Assembly: GCA_949987705.1 (NCBI GenBank)
Contig: OX465283.1
Coordinates: forward strand, 50,010,953 to 50,074,952
Reading direction: 5' to 3'
Source of the DNA: Thereva unica
Taxonomy: Eukaryota > Arthropoda > Insecta > Diptera > Therevidae
Length of the DNA stretch: 64,000 nt
The notes beneath the pieces are model-generated. The model ran no database searches and had not been told where the DNA came from. It was given only the letters and a program-made list of their open reading frames with translations. The position numbers were made by a program, and so were the translations under genes. Numbering within the stretch: position 1 is the first letter of the stretch; the number at the start of each line of letters is the position of its first letter. Below, one piece after another: positions 20,904 to 32,344 of this stretch.

Positions 20904-21696
20904 CACGTTTTGGTGTTCATTAGTTATAAAACTTGTTATTTTTTGTCCGAAACTGTTCTAGTCTGGTGTTCATCAAGTTGTTCTAAATAGTCCGAAGCGT
21001 TACTTTTTTGTTCTCGATTTTTTTAGGGACTGTTTTGGACAAGACTTTGTTGTTGTTGTTTTTTCTAGTTTTGACAAATGTGTATATGAAATTTTGACAA
21101 CGGAAATTGTAGAACAAAAAAGTACAAGAAAGCGTTCATTAGATTTTCTATTCTAGGTTGTTCTAAAATGTTTGACGTTTAATTGCTGGTTGTCCAATTC
21201 TCTTCTATTCTGTTCTGATCTGTCCAGTCCTGAAAACTAATGAACAAAGCTATTATATGTCAAAATTGTCAGCTGACATACTTGAAATCAGTGCCCACTG
21301 CTTACGTATTGCAAGAAACTGAAAACAAAATGGATAACTCCTTGTTGTTCTTCCTCTAAACTACTTTTAAAATTTAAAAGTGAATACATAAATTTATCAA
21401 TAAATGCAAGAACTTACACAATTTGATTTGTATCCATTTTTTAGCGTACCAAGGCTTACAGTTTCACATGTGATATGTGCGCTCTAAACAAAAAGTGAGT
21501 AAAACAAAAATGTAAGGCAGCACTGACGTGTCTTCTTCTTCAAAATTACAACTGCAAGTATTTGAAAAAGCTGGCAAAGTATGCAATCATTTGCTTTTAA
21601 GTTTTAATCATTGAACACTGTGCTTTTGCAGGTTGCTTCATTGAACAACAGGCAAAAGCAAATATGCCGCAAGTTTGAATCATTGAAAACGCCCTG
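20904..21696. other. Unassigned region with TTCTA-rich decayed sequence
   Basis: Motifs such as TGTTCTA, GTTCATTAG and TTCATTAG recur on both sides of the pogo-type element (17550-17630 and 20915-21245), e.g. GTTCATTAGTCAGTCC and GTTCATTAGTTATAAAA. The transposon probably landed in an older repeat. No coding signal. Confidence 0.35.
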
Positions 21697-21885
21697 TTAT
21701 ATAAGGTGCAGAGAATGTCCCGGAACGTTCCGATATTTCCTGAAGTGTAAGTTTCCGTGAAAAAAATTATGAGCAAAAGCTGCTCAGCTTGGAGGGTGGA
21801 ATCGTTTGCACGCAAAACCCACTCTCACCCACGCGGGAGATGGGACTAAGTCTTAAATTTCGAATGGGAACCCCATCATATACCT
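21697..21885 (+). repeat. Dispersed repeat family X, copy 1
   Basis: Shares with 49905-50945 the blocks CCGATATT(T/A)CCTGAA, GTGGAATCGTTTGCAC, CTCACCCAC and GGGAACCCC/GGCAACCCC in the same order and orientation. This copy is uninterrupted and so gives the empty site for the Transib-like insertion in copy 2. A short LINE-like stretch (YLGTLISKDNDI) follows at about 21880-21945. Superfamily not recognised. Confidence 0.6.
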
Positions 21886-22401
21886 AGGGACGCTAATTTC
21901 AAAAGATAACGACATAACATTAGAAGTCAATATAAACAAGTGCAAATGTAAATAATTTTTGGGGAAAAAAAATATTAACAGCATCAAAAATGTTGGAAAG
22001 GGAAGGTAATATAGCGTCACTAACGGGAAAAATAAATTAAAATCGACCCGACTTACGAAGGTGAAATAGGGGGAACCTTAGGGGGTGGAAATGTTTTTTC
22101 AAGATTTTCAGCGAAACTAGGCCACCTATTGAAAAAAGTGAAATGTATAAGTTGTAGGTAATAAAAAGATCTACAACTTTTGCGGACACCATTTTTTCAT
22201 ATAACCTCAAATTTTCCGAGAAAAAACGAAAAAGCTGCTTTTTCGTTTTTGAATTTTATCTCCTTTAAAAAAATTTTTCGGTTTCACGAAATTTTTTATG
22301 TCCCAAACACACTGTAATCAAAATATTTATTTGTACGTTATATTTTGAATTTAAACCTAAAACGAGAGCTCATTTCCAGCTGAAAATGGCCATGTTGTAA
22401 A

Positions 22402-23766
22402 CAGGGCCGGCGGAAACGGGCATGCAACGCATGCAGAGCATGCGGGCGTCTCGTCGAAGGGGGCGCCATCACGAGATTGGGATATATACTCAGCGCCGGC
22501 CCTAGCCCTTGTTCAGGGTGGAGCGAGATTGTCTTTCGGCGCCCTTTGTTCGACGCTTGCACTTTACATAAATTGTATTTACAGTTGTCCTAGATAATAC
22601 TTTTTTCGAGTACTGCCGGACTGTCTTTTCCTTACGGGATTATATCTCCCCTTTTGCAAGCCTTTATGGGCTGGGGGCCCCATAAGGATTTTGATGGTGG
22701 CTTTAGGGTAACAGTTCCGCCTGTAGCGGCAGTAGTGGAAGTATGTTTTCTCAGAGTGGCTTCCCCGACGTTTCGCCAACAGTACAACCTTATTTGGAGG
22801 CTATTTGGTTGTTTGTATTGCATGGTTGGGCATTAGGGCTTGCCCCAGCTAGTAAGGTTGAGATGGTGGAGAGTCACCTTCTCGTTAAAATAGGCTTCTC
22901 CAGCCATCAGCCCAAAATTGTAGTGTTCGCCATCCTGACAACGTCATCTCTGTGAATTTTATGCTTGGCACTTTGTGGAGTATTCTCCACTCCTACACAC
23001 TTTGGGTCTTTTTTTGGACCCCTATCCATTCAAGACTTCCTTGCACGGTAGTTGTTTCGTGGTCAGAAGAGTCTCCGGATTGTTAGCCGCAAGCACGCCA
23101 ATTCTGACACTTTCCGCTATTTGACGCTTTGGAGTCATTTCGTTTCTTCCGACTTTCTGAAGGCTGTTCAAACCATAGCCTTTGCCCTTTTCGCCGGGTT
23201 ATTATACCCTAGAGAACAACCAGATGATCTAACCCTCTTATTATTAAGAAAATCGGTATCCCTTTCTTCCTCGAGGGCCATGCAGACCCTACCAGCCTCT
23301 ACACGGGAGTAGCCAGCTTTCGGATATCGCATAAACGTTTTCGGGCTGCGCCACCCCGTCTGAAAGCGGTCGTTTTTTCGACTCGCCTCTCCAATTAGGT
23401 GCCCTTACTTCCGCAGAAGATCCCTGGGTTTACGGGGTCAGACTGCCCTCCCTGAAGAAAAATCCCGAAAACTTTCCTTCGTTGGGACCACATTCGACAC
23501 CTTGAAGCATGGATCCAAAAATATCTAACTGTCCTTGTAGGTCGTTCTTTTGGGAACTGTGGAAGTCCCAGAAATGTTTGGAGCGTTAAGAACTGCTCCA
23601 TCTTCAAAAGTTTGTTTATGGTAATTTTATATTGATACGACCTCGGCGAGAAAGGACGGTCGCCCATGGCAGAGCTCCGTATCACCAATGGAAGGCTAAT
23701 TCAAACGGAAGCTCGCGCTTGGATAAAAATTGCATGCGGGCGTTGAGGACCCTAGCGCCGGCCCTG
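22402..23766. mobile_element. hAT-type element with unrecognised GC-richer cargo
   Basis: Termini CAGGGCCGGCG and CGCCGGCCCTG are flanked by a perfect 8-bp duplication GTTGTAAA (22394-22401 and 23767-23774). A second GCGCCGGCCCTAG motif lies inside at 22495-22507. The interior (22570-23700) is noticeably less AT-rich than its surroundings and holds short open readings on both strands, none of which I recognise as transposase. Non-autonomous, possibly with captured sequence. Confidence 0.85.
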
Positions 23767-23774
23767 GTTGTAAA

Positions 23775-24190
23775 AATAGTTTCTTTCAGATGGTGTAAAA
23801 AATTAACATTCCATGAAAAAATTTGTCAGCAAACCTGAAAAACTGAAATTGATTTTAAAAAGATATTTTTCAATCATTGTTTAAAATTTTTCGTTATTTA
23901 TAAAAATTTACAAATGAAATTATTGAAAAATTCGATTTTTGTAATCAGCGACAGCGACCCAAAAACCATATAGGGAGGGATTTTCATAATGGTGTTATTT
24001 TTCGACACCTTTCCACCCTACCCATTGTTTTTAATGGACTAATATGTCAACGAAGCTCTGAAACTTTTGTGCAACAGAGAAACAAGTTGACAAATTTCTG
24101 TGCGTTAAAGTGCACTTTCGCTTTGAGATATAGCCTTCATCCATTCCAAAAATTGTTTACTAACTCATTTTTCTAAATTAAAGTATATTA
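23775..24190. other. Unassigned AT-rich region
   Basis: No element ends or coding readings that I can support. Confidence 0.3.
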
Positions 24191-24194
24191 CATC

Positions 24195-24880
24195 ATTTTG
24201 CGATGTAATATTTGTTCTTTTCTGACGTGCGGCTTGAGCAGTGTCCACGCTTCCGATCCATAAAGAAGAATCGGAAGAATCAACATATTAATATTTGTAC
24301 GTTTCCATATGCACCACTTGAGCGAGACGAATGTTGCCGTTGCCTGACCGCTGGGGCTATTAACGTTGGCCGTCTATGCAACTTTCTTTCAACCAATGGT
24401 ATTTAAACATCGGAACCTATTCAATTTGGGTTCCGTCGAGGTGAACACTGCCACTCGATCCGTCCGTTATGAGCACTTTGGTCTTTTCCGCATTGATTTG
24501 TAATGGCTGGGCGATGCGGGAAATGTCGTATAAGATGTCCGTTGCTTCGACATCAGTGTCGGCACAGACGGCGCTGTCGTCGGCGAACACCAAGTCGGTC
24601 ACTAAGTTCTTGTCGTCGTATCGAACTCCGCATCGCCCATCGAATGCTTCACGCATAATCGAGTCGATCACAAGGTTGAAGAGAAGTAGCAAAGTGACGT
24701 CTCCCTGTCGGACATCCGTTTGAATCGGGAATTCCTCGGATAAGTCACTTTGAATACGATGCTGGTTGAGTTTCAATGGCACGTGTTTAGTAAGGCTGTT
24801 CCAATCGATGCATTAATATTCGAAAGCGGATTTGAAATTGATGAAAACGACGGCAGTTCGTTCGCTGTAACGATTTCTTT
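24195..24880 (-). pseudogene. RTE-like LINE reverse transcriptase fragment, family B
   Basis: Minus-strand reading from about 24870: VVFINFKSAFE (palm motif A), FPIQTDVRQGDVTLLLLFNL (motif B region, with the usual GVRQGC altered), then LVTDLVFADDSAVCADTDVE (motif C, catalytic FADD) and INAEKTKVLITDG. A downstream piece, ILPILLYGSEAWTLLK, lies at about 24210-24290. A stop follows near 24417, and both ends are missing. It is clearly different from the family at 53.3-56.5 kb. Confidence 0.8.
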
Positions 24881-24904
24881 TTTCCATTAGCTAACATTCA
24901 TCAT

Positions 24905-25205
24905 TTTTTCATTGCGCTCCTTTAATCCCTCATGGGACATAGGGCGGAAACAGTTGCCCTCCAGCGGACTCTGTTTTGCGCGACAGCTCTCAGCTCCGAC
25001 CAGGATCTCCCAGTTGTTGGGGCTTCTGCTAGTAGGGTTCTCCACCACGTTGTTCTAGGTCTTCTGACTCGACGGGATCCTTGCGGATTCCAGTCAAGGG
25101 CCTGTTTGGCTAGATTTTCGTTTTCGCGTCGCATGGTGTGGCCAACCCAATTCCATTTCCTTCGTCTGACTTGGTCGTCTATCCTTTCCGGTCTCGCAGA
25201 AAAGA
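24905..25205 (-). pseudogene. RTE-like LINE 3' fragment, family A, 5'-truncated
   Basis: Minus-strand reading ERIDDQVRRRKWNWVGHTMR to RWRATVSALCPMRD, then stop and GGATTAAAGGAG. It closely matches the C-terminus and 3' end of the element at 53.3-56.5 kb (about 56175-56450). The 5' truncation at about 25205 is typical of LINE insertion. The tail after GGAG differs: GCAATGAAAAAATG here against the (GAA)n tail there. Confidence 0.85.
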
Positions 25206-25209
25206 TATA

Positions 25210-26491
25210 AAACTTCATGAATTTAAAGCTCTGAAATAAAAATAAATTCTTTCTTAGAACAAAAATGCAAAATTTAGAACATGAAATTGAACGAAAACAA
25301 ATTTTTAAATTAATCCTTCCAGAAAAGGAACTCAAACCTCTTAAACACATATTTTTAAAACAAGCTCTTAATAATATATACATAAATAAAAATGGCACAT
25401 TCAAAATACAAAGGACCCAATACAAATTGACTTTACTGATGGCCCAGATTATCCAAGAATTGAGAATATCTTCCTCAATCCTTTACTTGAACATCTTCCC
25501 CAAAAACAATGGGTGATTATTTAAATCCTTTGTACTCATACTCCTCCAATGTATTAATTTCTCCATAAACAAACCAAAAATCGTATAATCCTTACTCTAA
25601 TCCCATTGAACAGAAAAATCAGCAAGCAGGTGCAATCCTGCTACCTGACAAATCGTGTATAATAAGCGCGCTTTTTGTTTTTCGAAACAAAAAAAAATGT
25701 ATGTCAGGATAATAATTTCCCTTTTTAAAAGTATACCCTAAAATCCTTACGCTCTTAAGGATCCTGTGGCAAATATTTTCTTCTTTTGCTTTTATGTAGG
25801 CCAGTTTATTGCATGCTCTCTTTACACCTATTATCCTTAAAGTTAGGGTAGTAATCAGCGAGCAATGAGCCTCCTTATCCTTAGTGTTTTTTCGGGATAC
25901 TCGATATCTGGCAGGTATACGCCTTTCAGTTCTGCTAAATTAGTTGTTTTATGATGTGATGGTGCCATGTTAAAAAATGACACTTTATTTGCCTAGACGC
26001 TTGTAGTTATGAATGAAAGTAATGACCAAGGATCCTCGATGCCATAGTTCACATCGTTAAAGGATTCCTTTGTAGGAAACCGTGCCATAAAAATTGGGAT
26101 TTTCCGTTTGTATTCTTTATTGTGCTTTTAAAGGGAAATTACTTAACGCCGATATTTTTTATCATTAACAAAAAACTGAAAGAAATTTATGAATGCATTT
26201 TTGAGAATGAATTTTGAAAATAAATACTACCTGCTAATTATATTTTGGGGAAATTTATATTGTAAATTTACAGTTTTAATGAATTGACTCCTTTTTTAAA
26301 GAATGAAATAAAATATGAATTGTGGATGTGAGTGCAGGTATACTTACAAAGGCAAATTCATTCTTTAGTTGAGAGTTCCGGTTTTAAAATTTGTTAAAAA
26401 GATTTCTAGGAAATTAACATTTTTGAGGTGTTACATAAAATGACTGAAAGGCCCTGGTTGACCTTTTATTCTGTTCATTCATTTATAAATA
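25210..26491. other. Unassigned AT-rich region
   Basis: About 1.3 kb with no recognisable coding or element ends up to the Helitron 3' terminus at 26492. Confidence 0.3.
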
Positions 26492-26621
26492 CTAGTTGGG
26501 ATCCCCGTTACCGAAATTCGGTCACAAAAACAATAAATATATAAAATTCACGATTTGTTCGAATTTAAATTCAATTTAAATATGTTTATTTCAAAAAAAA
26601 ATTATACGCAATGGCGAATTT

Positions 26622-28075
26622 TTAATTACTATGAAACATTTCCATTGTCGCTCCAGAGCATCTAAAATTTCCCAGGATTTTTTTAATCGCATCCATGACG
26701 TCTTGCTTGGCTATGTAGTGGAAAATAGCAGCAACATCAGTTACTACAGCATCATTGAAACGACGAATATCAACTTGGTTATTAACTTTTATGATCATAG
26801 AAACTTCAGCTGCAATATTCTCAGGTCTTTGACAATATTCATACATGGACCTGAATGAGTGAACAAAAGGATTAATCCGATCTAACTCCAAACCTATTTC
26901 ACGCATAATATCAATATTACATTCAATATTCGCATTTCTATTTATTCTATGATTAGCAGCAGTATCTACATCATAGAAATACAATTGTGCATAACATGGA
27001 GGTCGGCCATAGCCAAGAATTAAGGCACCAGTTCGGTGATAAAAAATGTTATGGATTTTAAAATGATATATGCCATTTGCAGTGTCATTTGACAAATTAC
27101 ACTCACAGCTAATCATTGCAAAGGCAGCATTATACGAACGAATATTTGCAAAAAAAATTTTAGAACGATTTTTAATACCACTTTCATTCGAAGTTAATCC
27201 TTCAAAAAAATTATTGAAAAAGTAATTTTGAGAAAGTGGAGGTAGATTAACTTTGCCTTTATGACAACACAAAGAAAATGCCTCAGTATTACGTAAAGTT
27301 ACTTCAGTCAGAAAATGTTTGGCAATGACAACTCATATTAAGGCTGGCCGCACAAGTACGGTTTCCATGTTCGGTTTCCGAATTCGGAATTCCGACTCGG
27401 GATTCCGTGAACTTAGCGCAGACGTTCGGTTTTTTGTATTAGGAATCGACAAAAATCGAGGGATCGACAAAAAATACTGCCACAAAATACAACAAAATAT
27501 AAAATGTACTCGGCACAGCACTGGCGCGGTTCCGAATAGAAATTTCCTGACGTGTGCGCCGGTTAAGCAAAAATGTATGTGAGCGCTGCGTTCGGGATGA
27601 CGCCATTCGGTTTTTTTTCCGTTCGGATATTCCGAACGCAAGTCCTGGCTTCCGAACCGAATATCAGGAATGGTTTCCGAACGGAATATTTAAGAACGTG
27701 CGCGGTAAGTAGAATTATTTGTATGAAATGCCTGCATTCGGTTGTCCGAGTACGGAAACCGAATTCGGAAACCGAACGCAGAAATCGTACGTGTGCGGCC
27801 AGCCTAAAAGAACCACACGAAAACGAATCAAAATTAACCGGAATAACATTCAAAGCACATTTAAAAGAATCAGTCAAAATTTCTAAAGGTGCAACACCAT
27901 CAACAAACATTTTATTATGAAATGCATCAACATTCATTTCATTCACACCACTATTCAATTCATTATTTACAACATTCATTTCATTAGCACTACGTAAATT
28001 TCTAACGCGATTTCTAGTATTTTCGCGAAGCGATCTAAAATCGACATTCGAGTGTCCCCGTCGTTGTCTTGGCAT
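26622..28075 (-). pseudogene. Helitron Rep N-terminal region (Helitron_like_N), broken
   Basis: The protein starts MPRQRRGHSNVDFRSLREN (28075) and runs to FDSFSCGSF, where the MITE enters (27805). Skipping the MITE, it continues NMSCHCQTF, then, after a one-base frameshift near 27313, LTEVTLRNTEAFSLCCHKGK, VNLPPL and FFANIRSYNAAFAMIS, ending CSGATMEMFHSN. The 'CCHKGKV.LP', 'NIR.YN.AFA..S' and 'YH..GAL' blocks are typical of the conserved domain preceding the HUH Rep nuclease in Helitron proteins. The catalytic HUH motif and helicase are absent, so it cannot act alone. Confidence 0.85.
27342..27804. mobile_element. PIF/Harbinger-type MITE nested in the Helitron gene
   Basis: Termini GGCTGGCCGCACA on the left and TGTGCGGCCAGCC on the right, flanked by TAA (27339-27341 and 27805-27807), the 3-bp TWA duplication of PIF/Harbinger. 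Inner repeats of TTCCGAATTCGG/GGAAACCGAA make it strongly palindromic. 463 bp, no transposase. Excision restores the Helitron reading frame across the site. Confidence 0.88.
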
Positions 28076-29655
28076 TTTTAAAAGTACACGCGGAAAAAAC
28101 TTAAGTAGTCACCGATAAATTGCACTCAAAATTCGCAGTTAACTGTTTGGAATGACAAAAATACAACTCAGATTCCGAGAACCATACGAAAACGAATAAA
28201 AATTACGTAGAATAACATTCAAAGCACACTTAAATGAATCAATTAAAATTTCTAAAGGCATTCGCCAAAAAACGAACGGCAGCCCCTTACACAATACAAC
28301 TCAATAATACTATACACAAAAGAGTATAAAAAAAATGCACGCACAAAGTGACCGAGTTTTTTTAAGTTAGTTATGCCGCCAAAAATCTACACAAACGCTT
28401 GTTTTTCTCTGTTTCTCATTCGCTTCACTGAAACGGCATTTGTGTCAATCGTAGGCTACTCAGCTCTACGTTGATGCTCACAAAAAATTCAAATTTTCCA
28501 ACGACTTTTTAAAATTCGAAAAATTAAAATCGCTATAACTTTTTTATTCGTGAATCGATTTCGTTGAAATTCCTTATTACAAAACTATGCCATAAAAAGA
28601 ACATTTTCTGAAAATTTAAACGAAATCGGTCCACGAACAAAAAAGCCTTAGCGTGTACAAACTTTTTGTTTGCCTATTAATATATAAGATGAAATGCCTG
28701 CATTCGGTTGTCCGAGTACGGAAACCGAATTCGGAAACCGAACGCAGAAATCGTACGTGTGCGGCCAGCCTAAAAGAACCACACGAAAACGAATCAAAAT
28801 TAACCGGAATAACATTCAAAGCACATTTAAAAGAATCAGTCAAAATTTCTAAAGGTGCAACACCATCAACAAACATTTTATTATGAAATGCATCAACATT
28901 CATTTCATTCACACCACTATTCAATTCATTATTTACAACATTCATTTCATTAGCACTACGTAAATTTCTAACGCGATTTCTAGTATTTTCGCGAAGCGAT
29001 CTAAAATCGACATTCGAGTGTCCCCGTCGTTGTCTTGGCATTTTTAAAAGTACACGCGGAAAAAACTTAAGTAGTCACCGATAAATTGCACTCAAAATTC
29101 GCAGTTAACTGTTTGGAATGACAAAAATACAACTCAGATTCCGAGAACCATACGAAAACGAATAAAAATTACGTAGAATAACATTCAAAGCACACTTAAA
29201 TGAATCAATTAAAATTTCTAAAGGCATTCGCCAAAAAACGAACGGCAGCCCCTTACACAATACAACTCAATAATACTATACACAAAAGAGTATAAAAAAA
29301 ATGCACGCACAAAGTGACCGAGTTTTTTTAAGTTAGTTATGCCGCCAAAAATCTACACAAACGCTTGTTTTTCTCTGTTTCTCATTCGCTTCACTGAAAC
29401 GGCATTTGTGTCAATCGTAGGCTACTCAGCTCTACGTTGATGCTCACAAAAAATTCAAATTTTCCAACGACTTTTTAAAATTCGAAAAATTAAAATCGCT
29501 ATAACTTTTTTATTCGTGAATCGATTTCGTTGAAATTCCTTATTACAAAACTATGCCATAAAAAGAACATTTTCTGAAAATTTAAACGAAATCGGTCCAC
29601 GAACAAAAAAGCCTTAGCGTGTACAAACTTTTTGTTTGCCTATTAATATATAAGA
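27723..29655. repeat. 966-bp direct tandem duplication within the Helitron
   Basis: Unit A 27723-28688 and unit B 28689-29654 appear identical throughout by eye. Each contains the last 82 bp of the nested MITE, the start of the Helitron gene and the Helitron 5' terminus. Because the first 111 or so codons are the same, the minus-strand ORFs at 27563-28075 and 28616-29041 are one gene segment seen twice. The A/B junction falls exactly at the TC terminus of the Helitron in unit A. Confidence 0.93.
28170..28262. repeat. Diverged internal 83-bp duplicate in the Helitron leader
   Basis: The block GAACCATACGAAAACGAATA through AAAATTTCTAAAGGCA repeats, with about ten changes, the coding block at 27811-27892 (GAACCACACGAAAACGAATC...). 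It recurs in unit B near 29137-29228. It is an older duplication of coding sequence into the Helitron's 5' leader. Confidence 0.75.
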
Positions 29656-30743
29656 TTTTACTGAATTCGTAATTATAACAAAATTTGTCGGAAAGAAAAA
29701 ATGAATCAATTATAACAGTCGGTGTTTCAATCTCATAACAGCAATTTCCTCCATCCTGCATAGAGTCTTAAGGGCGAAACTGAATATAATTTAAATAATT
29801 TCGAGTTATTATGAAACATTAACTAATTTTGGTGGTTTAAATGGATCAGACCCATTTGGCAGTACTTGTCTCTTGAATCCAAAAACATTATGTTGAAATT
29901 TTGTTATTACATCCTAAATTCAAGAGAATTTGTTACTATAACACCATTCCATATTTCTCTGATTGATTCTGTATAGTAGCCGAACATTATAGTTATCCAG
30001 AGCTTTAAAGCGATCGAATACTACAGCGATATTTGGGAATTGATAAATAGTGCCATCTCCTGGCTAATAATAGGGTACTAAAGTTTCGCTTGCCAACCTG
30101 GTAGTCTGGTACTTCTGGCTTTCACAGTCTTTTGGATAGCGTCGGGCATAGTCACAGCACAGTCTGGCATATCCTTTTGACGAGACTGTGTATCTACTAT
30201 GGATATGGTTTAGTAAAAATTGCGATACGAATATTTTGATTTCCGCAAAAAGAACGATGCAAAGATTTTTTGATCAAACTAAAGGAACAGAAACCAAAAA
30301 AAGATACCTAGTTTCATTTAGAAAAAATGAGCATATTCTCTCCCACAGCTTCAGCATTCGACATGAACGATTTGGCTTCGGCAATTCACACAGTGGAGCT
30401 TATTCTGCAATCCGTTTCACGTGATAGAAACACTTCACCTGCATTTCACTTCATGTTATTGAGTCGATTCTGTGATTCACATGAATCGAAAAAAAAGTTT
30501 CACCTGGAACAAGTGGAACTGAAACTGTCAATCGCTATAAAAATGAAAATTTCAATCGTTATAAAAATAAAATAGTTGTATTTTTGGAGTAATTTGTTAA
30601 AAGATCAATAGTTTTAACATGACATGTGCAGAATTGTGGTTTATCAATAGTAATAGGAATAGTGATAGCAGGGATGACTTGGAAATAATATCCTTACGAC
30701 GCGACGTCGCCAAATAAGAGACAAAGCATTTACAGTTCAAATA
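29656..30743. other. Unassigned AT-rich region
   Basis: No coding or element signature recognised between the Helitron 5' boundary and the mariner-type MITE. Confidence 0.3.
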
Positions 30744-30961
30744 CACTGACTCAAAAAAGTGTTGCAATGTTTTGGAAATTAAATTGTTTGTCTTAAACTT
30801 ATCACACAAAGATCGGAAGACGTATGACTGGGATAATGTAGTTTTTACTAAAAACTACATTATCCCAGTGTTCCTGCGCCCAATCTTTCTTATTACACAA
30901 AGAAAGGACAAGGACAAATAATTTAATTTCCAAAATATTGCAACACATTTTTGAGTGAGTG
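30744..30961. mobile_element. Tc1/mariner-type MITE
   Basis: 218 bp flanked by TA (30742-30743 and 30962-30963). Termini CACTGACTCAAAAAAGTG and, inverted, CACTCACTCAAAAATGTG. The arms stay complementary through GTTGCAA and GGAAATTAAAT. The centre is a perfect 20-bp-arm hairpin, CTGGGATAATGTAGTTTTTA against its inverse (30829-30871). No coding capacity. Confidence 0.85.
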
Positions 30962-31646
30962 TAACTTATACGAATAGCAGTTTACCTTCTGCCATTCGGT
31001 ATCTTTCCTGGTTGGGGGCCCAAGACTTTTTAAGCGCACTGTAGTCTCTTTCCATATTTCCGCGTATCGTTCTTTGGCCATAAAATTTTCGGAATACTAC
31101 TGCCCTTTTGCTACATGTTTGTGCTTTTCCATTTCACCCAAAAGGACATCAAACTGTTTCCTCCTTGTAACTTTTCAGTATACAAAACCAATAATTATCG
31201 GAAAATTGAAAATTTGAGTAAATAATTTTATAAATATGAAATACTCACTTCTTTGCTGTCATTTCGTACATAACTGCCGAAATACAACTTCGTAATAGAG
31301 TATTCCCCTTTGAAACATTAGGTGAAACCTTTAATCACTTCACAACGAATGTATTCACCTCAGGCGATTGCCAGCATATCACTTTTGGAATGTGAACAAT
31401 TTTTCACGTGAAACGAATTGGAGAATAAGCCCCAGTGTTTCTTGAAATAGAATGTACAATCTATAGAATTGTGCTGGGTGAAAGTTCTTGAAAAAGTAGA
31501 TGCTGGGTAGATAATCTTAGATATAAGGGTATTGGCAAATTTGCAACCGCTTTGTTGTTGTTGCCATTCTTAAATGCCTCATTTGAGGGACCATTTTCCA
31601 TTGCAAACTATGTTAAAGATAAACTGTGCAATAGAATGTCAATGGC

Positions 31647-31987
31647 TGCGTTCAGTTAGTGGCATAATGTAAAATAATGTAAAATATGGCAAAAGAAAAG
31701 AGAAGGGTAGAATGTTGCATTGTATAACGAAACTTAACTGAACGATATGTGTTGGTTTATGCCACAAATGTCAAATTCACTATGACCAACTTTCAACTGT
31801 CACTATGTAACGTTCGGAGATGCAAAATAGCTTCATCGGTTTATGTTACATAAACGACATAACATCGTTGCTAAGTGAACAATTTTTTGTTCTACAAATG
31901 TCAAAAATATTTTACATAGAACCTGAACTGAACGACTTTTTGTTACATTAGTCACATAATGTAACATTGTGCTACTAAGTGAACGCA
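31647..31987. mobile_element. 341-bp MITE of unassigned superfamily
   Basis: Imperfect inverted termini TGCGTTCAGTTAGTGGCATA and, on the right, the inverse of TGCGTTCACTTAGTAGCACA. Several internal ACATAATGTAA/AATGTAAAAT palindromic motifs. TCAAT precedes it (31640-31644) and TCAAT follows it two bases after the right end (31989-31993), suggesting a target duplication whose exact borders I cannot fix. Confidence 0.7.
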
Positions 31988-32344
31988 CTCAATAATGACA
32001 TGATTTTCTGTTTTATTCTGTTCATTCATCAATTTGACAGCTGCTCCCAATGCAATCATTGAACACACCTACTACTATGTAGTTTTATCGAATAATATTT
32101 TTTTATATAAGTGTACTTATAATATTGACAATAAATAAGTTATATTCGAACCAAACATTAAAATTGCTTATAGCTTCAAAACTATAGGCCGTGTCATAAA
32201 CGTTGTCCGACTTCATAGGAAATTATCCAAACTTTCCAATTTTGTAAAAAAAAATATCACTTAACTACATAATTTTGTGGAGAAAAAGGAGACTGAATTT
32301 GAAATTTTAGGCGGAAGTATTCTGCGTAGATTGGGGCCTTATCT

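Larger units (their letters stand above)
26492..28689 (-). mobile_element. Helitron with partial Rep-region gene
   Basis: On the minus strand it begins TCTTATATATTAATAGGC (28689 downward, preceded by host A) and ends CCCAACTAG with host T (CTAG at 26492-26495). The hairpin ACCGAATTTCGGT (26510-26522) sits 14 bp before the CTAG. These are the Helitron hallmarks: 5' TC, 3' CTRR with a hairpin, and A/T insertion. It encodes only the N-terminal Helitron region (28075 to 26622), without helicase. A Harbinger-type MITE is nested at 27342-27804. A further 966 bp of the same 5' end lies directly upstream (28690-29655). Confidence 0.85.

Noticed and set aside
27563..29041. Two paralogous 140-170-residue genes starting MPRQRRGHS
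   Set aside because: They are the same 5' Helitron segment in a 966-bp tandem duplication; the different C-termini are read-through into MITE or Helitron leader sequence.
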